From JACQAI01 sp035507915 (GTDB lineage Bacteria > Pseudomonadota > Alphaproteobacteria > Elsterales > Elsteraceae): DNA of 24,192 nt. The notes under the pieces were generated by a model. It was given only the letters and a program-made list of their open reading frames with translations. It was not told the DNA's origin and did not search any database. Positions within the stretch are counted from its first letter, which is position 1, and every line of letters starts with the position of its first letter. A program made the position numbers and the translations under genes. Where the stretch lies: the NCBI GenBank assembly GCA_035507915.1, contig DATJNS010000024.1, positions 1 to 24,192 of the forward strand. The letters run 5' to 3'. This document shows positions 1-7,116 of this stretch, piece after piece.

Positions 1-111
1 GCGCTGGCGCCGATCGCCGAATTGCCGGTGCTCGAGGTCGTCTCGGCGACGCACCTGGTCGCGGATCTCACGCTCGCCTTGGGCGAGGTCGTCCACGACT
101 ATCTGGCGTAG
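1..111 (+). CDS. C-terminal fragment of an unknown protein (partial, cut by window start)
   Basis: An open frame runs from the first base to a TAG at 109-111 and encodes 36 residues ending in VVHDYLA. The codons are GC-rich in third position like the neighbouring genes, and there is a short non-coding gap afterwards, so this is probably the tail of a real gene. The visible part (motifs PVLEVVSATHLVADLTLALG) is too short to place in a family, and I assign no function. It converges on the amidohydrolase gene that ends at 203, with a GC-rich hairpin in between. Confidence 0.5.
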   Translation, partial: ALAPIAELPVLEVVSATHLVADLTLALGEVVHDYLA

Positions 112-135
112 TCCCCGTCCGCGTTGGGCCGTGAG

Positions 136-168
136 CGGGCGGTGCGCCTTCGGGAGCGAGTCCGCCCG
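136..168. terminator. GC-rich hairpin between convergent genes, possible terminator without T tract
   Basis: A perfect 7-bp inverted repeat, CGGGCGG (136-142) and CCGCCCG (162-168), encloses a 19-nt loop that contains a CTTCGG core. It lies 25 bp after the stop of the partial plus-strand gene and 34 bp after the stop of the minus-strand amidohydrolase. No run of T follows on either strand, so it is not a textbook intrinsic terminator. The position between convergent genes is the main support. Confidence 0.35.
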
Positions 169-202
169 ATCACAACCGCAGCGTCCCTCTCGCGACCGCG
201 CG

Positions 203-1915
203 CTAGCCGAGGGCGCCCTTCATCACCTCGCCGGCGAAGTTGCCTGTCGATTCACCGTTTTCCATCGTCAGCGCGCCGTTGACGATGGTGGCGCGGATGC
301 CGTCGGCCTTCTGCACGAGGCGGCGCGCGCCGCCGGGCAAGTCGGTCTCGATCTTCGGCAGGCACGGGCGCACGCGGTCCGCCTCGAAGAGCACGAGGTC
401 GGCCTTGTAGCCCGGCGCGACGAGCCCGCGGTCCTTGAGCTCGAAGGCCTCGGCGATGTCGTGCGTCATCTTGCGGACGGCCTGCTCCATCGTGAACGCC
501 CCGCGCCGGTTCACCCAGTAATTCAGGAAGTGGGTCTGCAGGCAGGCGCCCATCTCCTGCGCCGAATGCGCGCCCGCGTCGGAGAAGGTCGCCAGCGCGA
601 AATCGTGCTTCAGCATGCCGAGCAAGCCCTCGCGATCCTCGTTGACCAGCGGCCACACATAGATCTGATCGGGGTTCTCGAGCGACAGCTCGATCATCGT
701 CTCGACCGGATGCATGCCGCGCGCGCGCGACAGCTCGGCGACCGTCGGATCGTCCCAGTCCATGCCCTTGAGCGCGAACAGCTGGTCGTAGTCGGGCTTG
801 CGCGGATCGATCGTCGCGGCCCCGCCGCCCTGCAGCTTGTTGTCCTTGGGCTTCATACGTTGCTCGGCCGCGACCAACGCGCGGCGCCGCGCGGGGTCGC
901 GCAGCATCTGCAGCTGCTCGGGCAGCGGGTGCGCGCGCACGGCCTGCCATTCGGGCAGGACGTCGAACGGCAGATAGGACTTCAGCGAATAGATGGCATT
1001 GATCGAGCGCGTGCTCACCTGACCGAACATGCGGCCGCCCGCCCGGTTCGCATCTTCGATGGCCTTGGCCTGGGTCTGCCACGAGACCGGGTCATCGCCC
1101 TGGCGCGTGCTGAGGAGGCCGAACATCATCGTGCGCTTGTAGGTCAAGGTCAGATGCTCGAGGCGCTCGAGCATGGCGACGTTGGTGCCGTGGTTCAGGA
1201 TGTCGGAGCCGATCTGAAAGATGCCGGTGCCGAGCTCGGCCATCGCGGCGACGATCGTCTCGAGCTCGCGCCACGACGCCTGGCGGCTGGCGACCGGCAT
1301 GCCGTCAGGCGTGAGATGGGTATGCGCGCGAGACGTCGAAACGCCGATCGCGCCCGCCCGCAGCGCGTCCTGGGCCAGCCGCGCCATCGCGCCGATTTCC
1401 GCATCGGTCGCCTCGTCGGTGAGCGCGCGGCGGCCCATCACGTACATGCGCAGCGCCGAATGGCCGACATACATCGCGTAGTTGAGCCCCTTCGGCCGCC
1501 GCTCGACGGCGGCCAGGTACTCGGCGAAGGATTCCCAGGTCCATTCCATGCCGGCGGCCATGGCGGCCGCGGGGATGTCCTCGACGTAGGACAGGCAGTT
1601 CGCGTACCAGTCGCGATCGCCGGGCTTGCACGGCGCCAGGGTGAAGCCGCAGTTGCTCATCACGACCGACGTCACGCCGTTATAACAGGACGACGTGCCG
1701 AGCGGATCCCACATGACCTGGGCATCCAGGTGGGTATGGCCGTCGATGAAGCCCGGCGCGACGATCAGGCCGTCGGCATCGATCGTGTGACGCGCGGCCT
1801 CGGTGACGCGACCGATGGCAGCGACGCGCCCACCGGATATGCCGACGTCCGCAGTGTGGCGATCGGCGCCCGAGCCATCGATCACGGTCCCGCCACGAAT
1901 CAGAAGATCCAGCAT
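203..1915 (-). CDS. N-acyl-D-amino-acid deacylase-type amidohydrolase
   Basis: The 570-residue product belongs to the metal-dependent amidohydrolase superfamily, in the D-aminoacylase / N-acyl-D-amino-acid deacylase branch, which hydrolyses N-acyl-D-amino acids to the free D-amino acid and a carboxylate. Seen in the sequence: an N-terminal strand region typical of the family (LLIRGGTVIDGSG, residues 4-16), the metal motif GFIDGHTHLD with H60 and H62, a SNCGFTLAP segment around Cys89 where family members carry a metal-binding Cys, a late SDAGAHSAQ with the conserved Asp, and the C-terminal GYKADLVLF signature. The length matches the family. A longer frame reaches 1978, but the ATG at 1915 has a GAGAGG ribosome site and starts exactly at the conserved beta strand, so I chose it. 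It is the last gene of a minus-strand cluster, 84 bp after the GNAT gene. The natural substrate cannot be read from the sequence. Confidence 0.9.
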   Translation of the reverse strand: MLDLLIRGGTVIDGSGADRHTADVGISGGRVAAIGRVTEAARHTIDADGLIVAPGFIDGHTHLDAQVMWDPLGTSSCYNGVTSVVMSNCGFTLAPCKPGDRDWYANCLSYVEDIPAAAMAAGMEWTWESFAEYLAAVERRPKGLNYAMYVGHSALRMYVMGRRALTDEATDAEIGAMARLAQDALRAGAIGVSTSRAHTHLTPDGMPVASRQASWRELETIVAAMAELGTGIFQIGSDILNHGTNVAMLERLEHLTLTYKRTMMFGLLSTRQGDDPVSWQTQAKAIEDANRAGGRMFGQVSTRSINAIYSLKSYLPFDVLPEWQAVRAHPLPEQLQMLRDPARRRALVAAEQRMKPKDNKLQGGGAATIDPRKPDYDQLFALKGMDWDDPTVAELSRARGMHPVETMIELSLENPDQIYVWPLVNEDREGLLGMLKHDFALATFSDAGAHSAQEMGACLQTHFLNYWVNRRGAFTMEQAVRKMTHDIAEAFELKDRGLVAPGYKADLVLFEADRVRPCLPKIETDLPGGARRLVQKADGIRATIVNGALTMENGESTGNFAGEVMKGALG

Positions 1916-1999
1916 CACGGGGCCTCTCGATGATGTCGACGCGTGGGCGAGCTCGCGCCCGGGACTGAACGCATCCATACGCTAAGCGAATTGAATGCC

Positions 2000-2878
2000 C
2001 TAGCCAAGCTCGGGGCCGGCGATCGCGAACAGCCCCTCGGGCGGCGGCAGCACGTCGGAGGGACCCAGCACCATGCGGGTGTAGCCGCGCTGCGTGACGG
2101 CGCCATGGCGGGCGAGCCAGGCCTGGAAATCCGCGTGCGCGTCGGGCACGTCGAGGATCGCGTCGGCGCCGCTCGCGACGAGCGCGCGCCCGAGCAAGGC
2201 ACGGGCGGTCGCCGCGTCCTCCGCGACCAGCGGTCCGATCTGGTTGGTCAGCCGGCCGTCGCGCCCGAGCACGAAGCCCGCGATGCGGCCGTCGCGCATG
2301 GCGAGCCACGCCGCATCGGGCAGCCGCCGACGCAGCGGCCCGAGCAGGTGACCGCGCCGCATGCCGGTGCGCGCCGTGTCCCAGGCGACCACCAGCTCGA
2401 CGTCCTCCGGCGCCAGCGGCCGCAACGCGACGTCGGCCGGCGTCTCGTCCCCGTCGATCGGCGTGCACAGGATGCGCGACAGGCCGTAGAGCGCGCGGAA
2501 ACCCAGCGGCTCGTAAACCAGCCGGCCGGCTGGCGTGGCGTCGAGCCCGGCGATCACGCCGGCATCCGCGAGCTGCGCGATGCACCGCTTCAGCAGACGC
2601 GTGCCGAACCCTTGCCGGCGCCACGCCGGATCGACCAGCACCATGCTGATCCACGCCAGGCGCTCGCCGAGCGTCACGGTCAACGCGGTGGCGACCAGCG
2701 CCGGGCCGTGCGTCGGATCGCCGGACGCAGCCGCCGGCACCAGCGCGAAGGCATGGCCGTGCGCCAGCATCATGCGCCAGTCGGCGGCGACCTGGTTCCA
2801 GCCGACCGCGGCGTTGAGCGCGGCGGCGGCCGCGACATCGTCCGGCCCGAGCGTGCGTTCGCGGACGTCGCGGGTCAT
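2000..2878 (-). CDS. GNAT-family N-acetyltransferase with a second C-terminal domain
   Basis: The 292-residue protein has a GNAT fold in residues 1-140: a beta-4 strand WISMVLVDPAWRRQGFGTRL whose RRQGFG (87-92) is the acetyl-CoA pyrophosphate loop, followed by the LDATPAGRLVYEPLGF block (112-127) common in this subgroup. The remaining half (about 150-290, with TNQIGPLVAEDAATARALL) resembles the second GNAT-like domain of YitH/HolE-type acetyltransferases. It is expected to transfer acetyl from acetyl-CoA to an amine; the acceptor is unknown. The ATG at 2878 lies 16 bp downstream of the methyltransferase stop, which suggests co-transcription. The next gene on the same strand is the N-acyl-D-amino-acid deacylase, so an acylation/deacylation pair is possible but is only inference. 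Confidence 0.88.
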   Translation of the reverse strand: MTRDVRERTLGPDDVAAAAALNAAVGWNQVAADWRMMLAHGHAFALVPAAASGDPTHGPALVATALTVTLGERLAWISMVLVDPAWRRQGFGTRLLKRCIAQLADAGVIAGLDATPAGRLVYEPLGFRALYGLSRILCTPIDGDETPADVALRPLAPEDVELVVAWDTARTGMRRGHLLGPLRRRLPDAAWLAMRDGRIAGFVLGRDGRLTNQIGPLVAEDAATARALLGRALVASGADAILDVPDAHADFQAWLARHGAVTQRGYTRMVLGPSDVLPPPEGLFAIAGPELG

Positions 2879-2894
2879 GCGCCGTCGCAGCGCT

Positions 2895-3476
2895 TCAGCT
2901 TGCGCGCGCCAAGCGCAGGCGCCAGGTCAGCTGCTTGGTCACGTTGGTGAGGCTGGTCTCGTCGAGCGCCTGCCAGCCGGCCCCGTCGAGCGCCTGCCAC
3001 ACCGCCTCGACCGAACGGCGCGCGCCGCTGTCGGGGCGCGGCGTCTGGTACATCGACACGATCACGATGCCGTCGGGCTCGAGCCAGCCGCGGTAGCGCT
3101 CCAGCATGGCGGCCGGCCGGTCGGTGAAGAACAGCACCTCGTTGAAGACGATGGCGCTGAAGCGCTCGCCCGCGGCCGGCGCGTAATCCTCGAGGGCGCA
3201 GCACGCCAGCGTGCCCCAGGCGCGATCGAGCCGCGCCAGGTCGAGCGCCGCCTGGGCGACGTCGACTCCGACGTAGCGCGTCACCTGGGCGCGGTCGAGA
3301 TAGCCGGCGAGGATCGCTTCGCCGCAGCCGACGTCGAGTAGCGCGCCCGGCCGCATGGCGTGGCGCAGATAGGCCGTCACGATGCCGTAGCGTCCGGCCT
3401 CCTGCAGTCCCTTGAGATAGGCCCAGCGCCCGGCGCGGTACTCGGTTTCCCAGCGGTTGGTCATGGCCGTCATCAT
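2895..3476 (-). CDS. Class I SAM-dependent methyltransferase
   Basis: The 193-residue product has the Rossmann motif I LLDVGCGEAILAGYL (46-60), an acidic residue at the end of the second strand (D72 in VGVDVA), a motif II/III region with FSAIVFNEVLFF (106-117), and a strand LEPDGIVIVSMY. This is a stand-alone small-molecule-type class I methyltransferase; the acceptor is not recognisable. The frame stays open to 3920 but the upstream part is low-complexity shadow sequence. I place the start at the ATG 3476; an ATG at 3464 (MTNRWETEY) is equally possible, and neither has a strong ribosome site. It is the first gene of the cluster that continues into the GNAT and amidohydrolase genes, and it is divergent from the methyltransferase-cyclase pair at 3624. 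Confidence 0.85.
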   Translation of the reverse strand: MMTAMTNRWETEYRAGRWAYLKGLQEAGRYGIVTAYLRHAMRPGALLDVGCGEAILAGYLDRAQVTRYVGVDVAQAALDLARLDRAWGTLACCALEDYAPAAGERFSAIVFNEVLFFTDRPAAMLERYRGWLEPDGIVIVSMYQTPRPDSGARRSVEAVWQALDGAGWQALDETSLTNVTKQLTWRLRLARAS

Positions 3477-3512
3477 CGGGATCGCGCCGCCGTCAGACAA
3501 CGGAATAACGCG

Positions 3513-3559
3513 GCCGGGGCGCCGGTCTCGGACGGCAGTCGCTTGACCGGCGCCCCGGC
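3513..3559. repeat. Perfect 15-bp inverted repeat in divergent intergenic region
   Basis: GCCGGGGCGCCGGTC at 3513-3527 is exactly repeated in inverse orientation at 3545-3559, with a 17-nt spacer. It sits in the 147-bp gap between two divergent genes (starts at 3476 and 3624), so it is not a terminator for either. A TTGACC hexamer at 3543-3548 overlaps the right arm and could be a -35 element for the plus-strand pair, although no good -10 is visible. An operator for a dimeric regulator or a leader hairpin are both possible. Confidence 0.75.
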
Positions 3560-3623
3560 GCGGTGGCATGGCTTCGACGTCCGCGCAGCGCTGGGGCCTC
3601 CCGAGGCATCCCGGAGAACGCCA

Positions 3624-4121
3624 TTGTCTCGTCTCGATGCCTTCATCAAACGCGTCACCGCGCAGCGCGACTGCCTGAACGAGATCGCGCGCCGCATCGC
3701 CGACCGCCCCGGACCGATCCTCGAGCTCGGGCTCGGCAATGGCCGCACCTACGACCATCTGCGCGGGCTGTTCCCGGACCGTGAGATCTACGTGTTCGAC
3801 CGCGAGATCGCGGCCCATCCGTCCTGCATCCCGCCGGCCGGGCTGACCATCCTGGGCGACTTTCGCGACACGCTGGGCACGGCGCTCGCGCGCATCGGCC
3901 CGCGCGCCGTCTTGGCCCACGGCGATTTCGGCAGCGGCGATCCGGTGCGCACCGCCGCGCTGGCCGCGTTCCTCGGCCCGGCGCTCGACCCCCTGATGGC
4001 GGCCGGCGGCTACGTGGTCAGCGACCAGCGCATGAGCGTGGCGCGCTGGCGTCCGGTCGCGCCGCCGGCGACCGTCGAGCCCGACCGCTACTACGTCTGG
4101 CAGGTCGGAGACGCCGCTTGA
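3624..4121 (+). CDS. Small SAM-dependent methyltransferase, coupled to the adenylate cyclase
   Basis: The 165-residue protein has a clear class I motif I (ILELGLGNGRTYDHL, 32-46), an acidic strand end at D59 (YVFDR) and a late VVSDQRM strand. It resembles a compact family found in alphaproteobacteria (I think the PF12692 type) whose substrate I do not know. The start is TTG at 3624: a GGAG at 3613-3616 lies 7 nt upstream, and the conserved sequence begins there. The frame is open back to 3360, but that part overlaps the divergent methyltransferase and is not conserved-looking. The stop overlaps the TTG start of the cyclase gene by 4 bp (TTGA), so the two proteins are probably made together. 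Whether the methyltransferase acts on the cyclase, on a quinone or haem-related compound, or on something unrelated is open. Confidence 0.85.
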   Translation: MSRLDAFIKRVTAQRDCLNEIARRIADRPGPILELGLGNGRTYDHLRGLFPDREIYVFDREIAAHPSCIPPAGLTILGDFRDTLGTALARIGPRAVLAHGDFGSGDPVRTAALAAFLGPALDPLMAAGGYVVSDQRMSVARWRPVAPPATVEPDRYYVWQVGDAA

Positions 4122-5869
4122 CGGACGCGGCCAAGCGCCCCCGTCCTCATGCTGCCCAGGCGGTGGTGCGCCGGGTGCGGCTGATCTGCGGCACCATCCT
4201 CTTCACCTATCTGACCACGCACTTCATCAACCACGCGCTCGGCAACATCTCGCTCGAGGCGATGGAGGTCGGACGCGGGGCGTTCGAGTGGCTGTGGCGC
4301 GGCTGGCTCGGCACCATCGCGCTCTACGGCGCGGTCACCATCCATCTCAGCCTCGGGCTCTGGGCGCTCTACGAGCGGCGTTATTTCCACATCACGACCG
4401 GCCAGATCGTGCAACTGGCGCTCGGGCTGTCGGTGCCGCCGCTGGTCATGGGGCACCTGATCGCGACGCGCATCGGCACCGAGTTCCTCGGGCTGCACCT
4501 GCACTACCCGCAGGAGCTCTGGATCCTGTGGATCAACAACCCGATGGTGGGCGCCCAGCAGGCGATCGTGTTGCTGGTCGCGTGGATCCACGGCTGCATG
4601 GGCCTCTACTACTGGCTCAGGTTGCGCAAGGCGTTCCCGACCTTGGCGCCGATGCTGTTTGCCGGGGCGCTCCTGCTGCCGATCCTGGCGTTGATGGGTT
4701 TCGCCCAGGCCGGCCGCCGGCTCGAGACCATGAGCGACGACCCGATCTGGCTGGCCGCCATGCTCACCGAGGGTCACGTGCTCGACCGCGTCGCCAACGC
4801 GCGCCTGACGATGATCGAGAACGTTTCGTGGTGGACCTATTTCGCCGCGATCGCGGTCGTCATCGCGGCGCGCGGCGTGCGCATCGTGCAGGAGCGCCGG
4901 CGCGGCGTGATCCGCATCACCTATCCGGACGGCCGCGTGGTGCGCGCCCCCGCCGGCATGAGCGTGCTCGACGCCAGCCGGTTCGCGCGCGTGCCGCATG
5001 CCTCGGTATGCGGCGGGCGCGGCCGCTGCTCGACCTGCCGGGTCCGCGTGGTGAGCGGCCTCGACGGCCAGCCGCCGCCGGACGCCGCCGAGCGCGCCGT
5101 GCTCGCGCGCGTCGGCGCCGACATGATGACGCGGCTCGCGTGTCAGCTGAAGCCGGCGGGGGATCTCACGATCGTGCCGCTGGTGCCCGCCAACGCGCGC
5201 ACCGCCGACGTGTACGGCGGGTCGCGCTACCGCGCCGGCCAGGAGCACTTCGTCGCAATCCTGTTCACCGACATGCGCGGCTCGACCCCGATCGCCGAGA
5301 AGCGCCTGCCTTACGACATCGTGTTCCTGCTCAACCGCTTCTTCGAGACGATCGGCAGCGCGGTGCTGGCGTCGGGCGGCTTTCCCAACCAGTTCATCGG
5401 CGACAGCGTGATGGCGCTGTTCGGGCTCGAGGTCGACGCGGCCGAAGGCTGCCGGCAGGCGCTCGCCGCCGCGCGCGCGATCGCGGTCAAGCTCGACGAG
5501 CTCAACCAGCTGCTCAAGGACGACCTGCCGATGCCGATCCGCATCGGCATCGGCATCCATGCCGGCACCGCGATCGTCGGCGAGATGGGCTATCGCGAGA
5601 CCTCGACGATCACCGCGGTCGGCGATCCGGTGCACGTCGCGGCGCGCCTGCAGGAGCTGACCAAGACCTACAAGTGCCAGCTCGTCGTGTCCGACACGGT
5701 GGGCGAGCACGCCGGGATCGATCTCGGCGGCTTCGCGTGCCACGACATCCAGGTGCGCGGCCGCCAGGAGCCGCTGGCGATCCGGGTCGTCGACAGCGCG
5801 CTCGAGCTGCCGGCGCCGGGAGAGCCCGTCACCCCGCGCGCGCCGCAGCCGGTCGTGGCGCCGGCTTGA
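4118..5869 (+). CDS. cyaC: CyaC-like adenylate cyclase: diheme-b-type membrane anchor, [2Fe-2S] domain, class III cyclase domain
   Basis: The 583-residue protein has three parts. Residues 20-255 hold about six membrane segments with His at 35/39, 76, 113 and 158, a four-helix His pattern and spacing like diheme-b succinate:quinone oxidoreductase anchors. Residues 264-355 are a ferredoxin-like domain with Cys 298, 304, 307 and 342 (CGGRGRCSTC...C). Residues 376-560 are a class III cyclase domain with metal Asp 385 (FTDMRGST) and Asp 429 (FIGDS), Thr499 at the second base-specifying position and Arg510. This is the architecture of Sinorhizobium meliloti CyaC, a quinone-responsive enzyme making cAMP from ATP. 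Odd points: Gln425 stands where most bacterial cyclases have the adenine-contacting Lys, and His506 replaces the transition-state Asn. Translation starts at TTG 4118 with GGAG 7 nt upstream, overlapping the methyltransferase stop. Redox control of cAMP is the expected role. Confidence 0.9.
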   Translation: MTDAAKRPRPHAAQAVVRRVRLICGTILFTYLTTHFINHALGNISLEAMEVGRGAFEWLWRGWLGTIALYGAVTIHLSLGLWALYERRYFHITTGQIVQLALGLSVPPLVMGHLIATRIGTEFLGLHLHYPQELWILWINNPMVGAQQAIVLLVAWIHGCMGLYYWLRLRKAFPTLAPMLFAGALLLPILALMGFAQAGRRLETMSDDPIWLAAMLTEGHVLDRVANARLTMIENVSWWTYFAAIAVVIAARGVRIVQERRRGVIRITYPDGRVVRAPAGMSVLDASRFARVPHASVCGGRGRCSTCRVRVVSGLDGQPPPDAAERAVLARVGADMMTRLACQLKPAGDLTIVPLVPANARTADVYGGSRYRAGQEHFVAILFTDMRGSTPIAEKRLPYDIVFLLNRFFETIGSAVLASGGFPNQFIGDSVMALFGLEVDAAEGCRQALAAARAIAVKLDELNQLLKDDLPMPIRIGIGIHAGTAIVGEMGYRETSTITAVGDPVHVAARLQELTKTYKCQLVVSDTVGEHAGIDLGGFACHDIQVRGRQEPLAIRVVDSALELPAPGEPVTPRAPQPVVAPA

Positions 5870-5905
5870 GCCTCACGGACACCGAGGCGTCGCGTCAGGG
5901 ACGCC
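5870..5905. terminator. Two short hairpins between convergent cyclase and response-regulator genes
   Basis: GCCTC (5870-5874) pairs with GAGGC (5884-5888), and GGCGTC (5886-5891) pairs with GACGCC (5900-5905); the two are mutually exclusive. They span the 25-bp gap between the cyclase stop and the response-regulator stop. No T tract follows in either direction. This is a plausible weak bidirectional terminator, supported by position more than by sequence. Confidence 0.3.
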
Positions 5906-6401
5906 GCGCCATCGCCGCGTCGACCGCCTCTTCGAGCTGCGCCGACCGGTACGGCTTGGCGAGGAAACCGCCGTATCGCTCGACGGGCTGGCGCTCGAAG
6001 GTCTCGGGATAGCCCGACGTGTAGAGCACGTTGAGCGCGGGCTGTCGCCGCTTCGCAAGCTCGGCGAGCTTCAGGCCATCGATCTCCGGCAGGACGACGT
6101 CGGTGACCATCAGGTCGATCGAGGGGCCGTCGCGCAGGCGATCAAGCGCCTCTTGCGGGCTCGCGGCGGTGGCGACCTGATATCCCGCTTCCTCCAGGAT
6201 CGCGGCGGTGTAGTCGCGGATGTCGTCGTCGTCATCGACCACCAGGACGGTCGGACGCGCGTCGTGCCGCCGCGCCGGCGGACCGCACGAGACCGGCTCG
6301 TCGGCTCGGGTGCCGCACGCGCGCCGCGTCGCGGGGTCGGGCCACAGCCGCTCGATCGCGGGCCACAGCGCCCTGGCTTCAGCTTCGGTCAGCGAGAACA
6401 C
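5895..6401 (-). CDS. Receiver-only response regulator
   Basis: The 168-residue product carries one CheY-like receiver domain in residues 50-165: an acidic cluster VLVVDDDDDIRDY (52-64), the phosphorylation Asp at 101 (MVTDVVLPEIDG), Thr128/Ser129 (LYTSGYP) and Lys149 (LAKPY). No output domain follows, so it acts as a single-domain regulator or phosphate shuttle; the domain looks most like receivers attached to hybrid histidine kinases. About 50 residues precede the receiver (MFSLTEAEARALWPAIERLW...). I accept them because the GTG start at 6401 has a GGAG at 6409-6412 with 7-nt spacing. No histidine kinase gene is present in the window. The gene converges on the adenylate cyclase, but a functional link is not shown. 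Confidence 0.85.
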   Translation of the reverse strand: MFSLTEAEARALWPAIERLWPDPATRRACGTRADEPVSCGPPARRHDARPTVLVVDDDDDIRDYTAAILEEAGYQVATAASPQEALDRLRDGPSIDLMVTDVVLPEIDGLKLAELAKRRQPALNVLYTSGYPETFERQPVERYGGFLAKPYRSAQLEEAVDAAMARRP

Positions 6402-6612
6402 GCCTGCACTCCGTCATATGGCACGGCGACGAAACGGGGAACGGACGACACCGGCTTTGAGTGCCTAAGTCATTCTCGGTGCGGCGGCCAGCACATCACA
6501 GCAAGGTTCTTCAAACGTCACACGAATGAACGTCCGAGCCGCCGCAGAGCTTCGTCGCTCCAAAAAATAGCGGCACACCACCCGCCACCGGGTCCCGGCG
6601 CGTTACTCGGTC

Positions 6613-6954
6613 ATGGAGAGAAAAGCACCGCGGGTGCCGCCTCGGGCGGCGGCCTTCGCACTCGTGTCGGTTGTCGTGGCCGGCGGCGCATCGGGTGCGG
6701 CGGCGGCAACCGCCGCACCATCAGCCGCGCTGCGCGCCGAGCCGCCGCCGCTGACCGAGCGCGTGCCGCCGCTGCCGGGCCAGGGTGCGTTCACGTGGCT
6801 GCCCGGCCGTTGGCGCTGGAGCGGACTTGCCGGCGTCGAGTGGCAATGGCAGCCCGGGCGCTATGTCGAGTGGTCGATCGCCCGTAGGTCCGGAGCAGTC
6901 GATCGACCGCAGCCCGTATCGAACGGCGTGATCGGCAGCGACGACGAGCGGTGA
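6613..6954 (+). CDS. Small exported protein with Trp-Pro-Gly repeats
   Basis: The 113-residue frame starts with a basic stretch and a hydrophobic, Ala-rich segment (AAAFALVSVVVAGGASGAAAA, from about residue 12) that looks like a signal peptide. It is followed by a Pro-rich linker and two tryptophan motifs, FTWLPGRWRWSG (60-71) and WQWQPGRYVEW (77-87). These resemble the YxWxPGxW repeats of small secreted or periplasmic proteins of alphaproteobacteria with unknown function. The C-terminal 25 residues look less ordered and could reflect a frameshift or simple divergence. The ATG at 6613 has no good ribosome site. Its upstream gap (6402-6612) is relatively AT-rich and contains two TCACA boxes 22 bp apart. 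I consider the gene likely but not certain. Confidence 0.55.
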   Translation: MERKAPRVPPRAAAFALVSVVVAGGASGAAAATAAPSAALRAEPPPLTERVPPLPGQGAFTWLPGRWRWSGLAGVEWQWQPGRYVEWSIARRSGAVDRPQPVSNGVIGSDDER

Positions 6955-7116
6955 TCGCGCAGCGTGCGCGCCGGCCGCCCGCCGATACGCATCAACCCCA
7001 GCGGCGCCGGCCGTAGTGCCAGCCGCCGTCCTCGCGCTTGCGATACCGACGAGCAGCCCGGGGTCACACTGTACCCGCCGATGAACGCGTTTTAATCGTC
7101 GCCCTGGTTGGTCGCG

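Noticed and set aside
131..1933. 600-codon plus-strand frame opposite the amidohydrolase
   Set aside because: Complementary frame of a clear metal-dependent amidohydrolase; composition is shadow-like, with no motifs or ribosome site.
3477..3920. N-terminal extension of the minus-strand methyltransferase
   Set aside because: The extra 148 residues are antisense to the other methyltransferase and lack any domain; the conserved protein begins near 3476.
4091..5743. 550-codon minus-strand frame opposite the adenylate cyclase
   Set aside because: His/Asp/Arg-rich antisense translation of a gene with three recognisable domains; no independent evidence.
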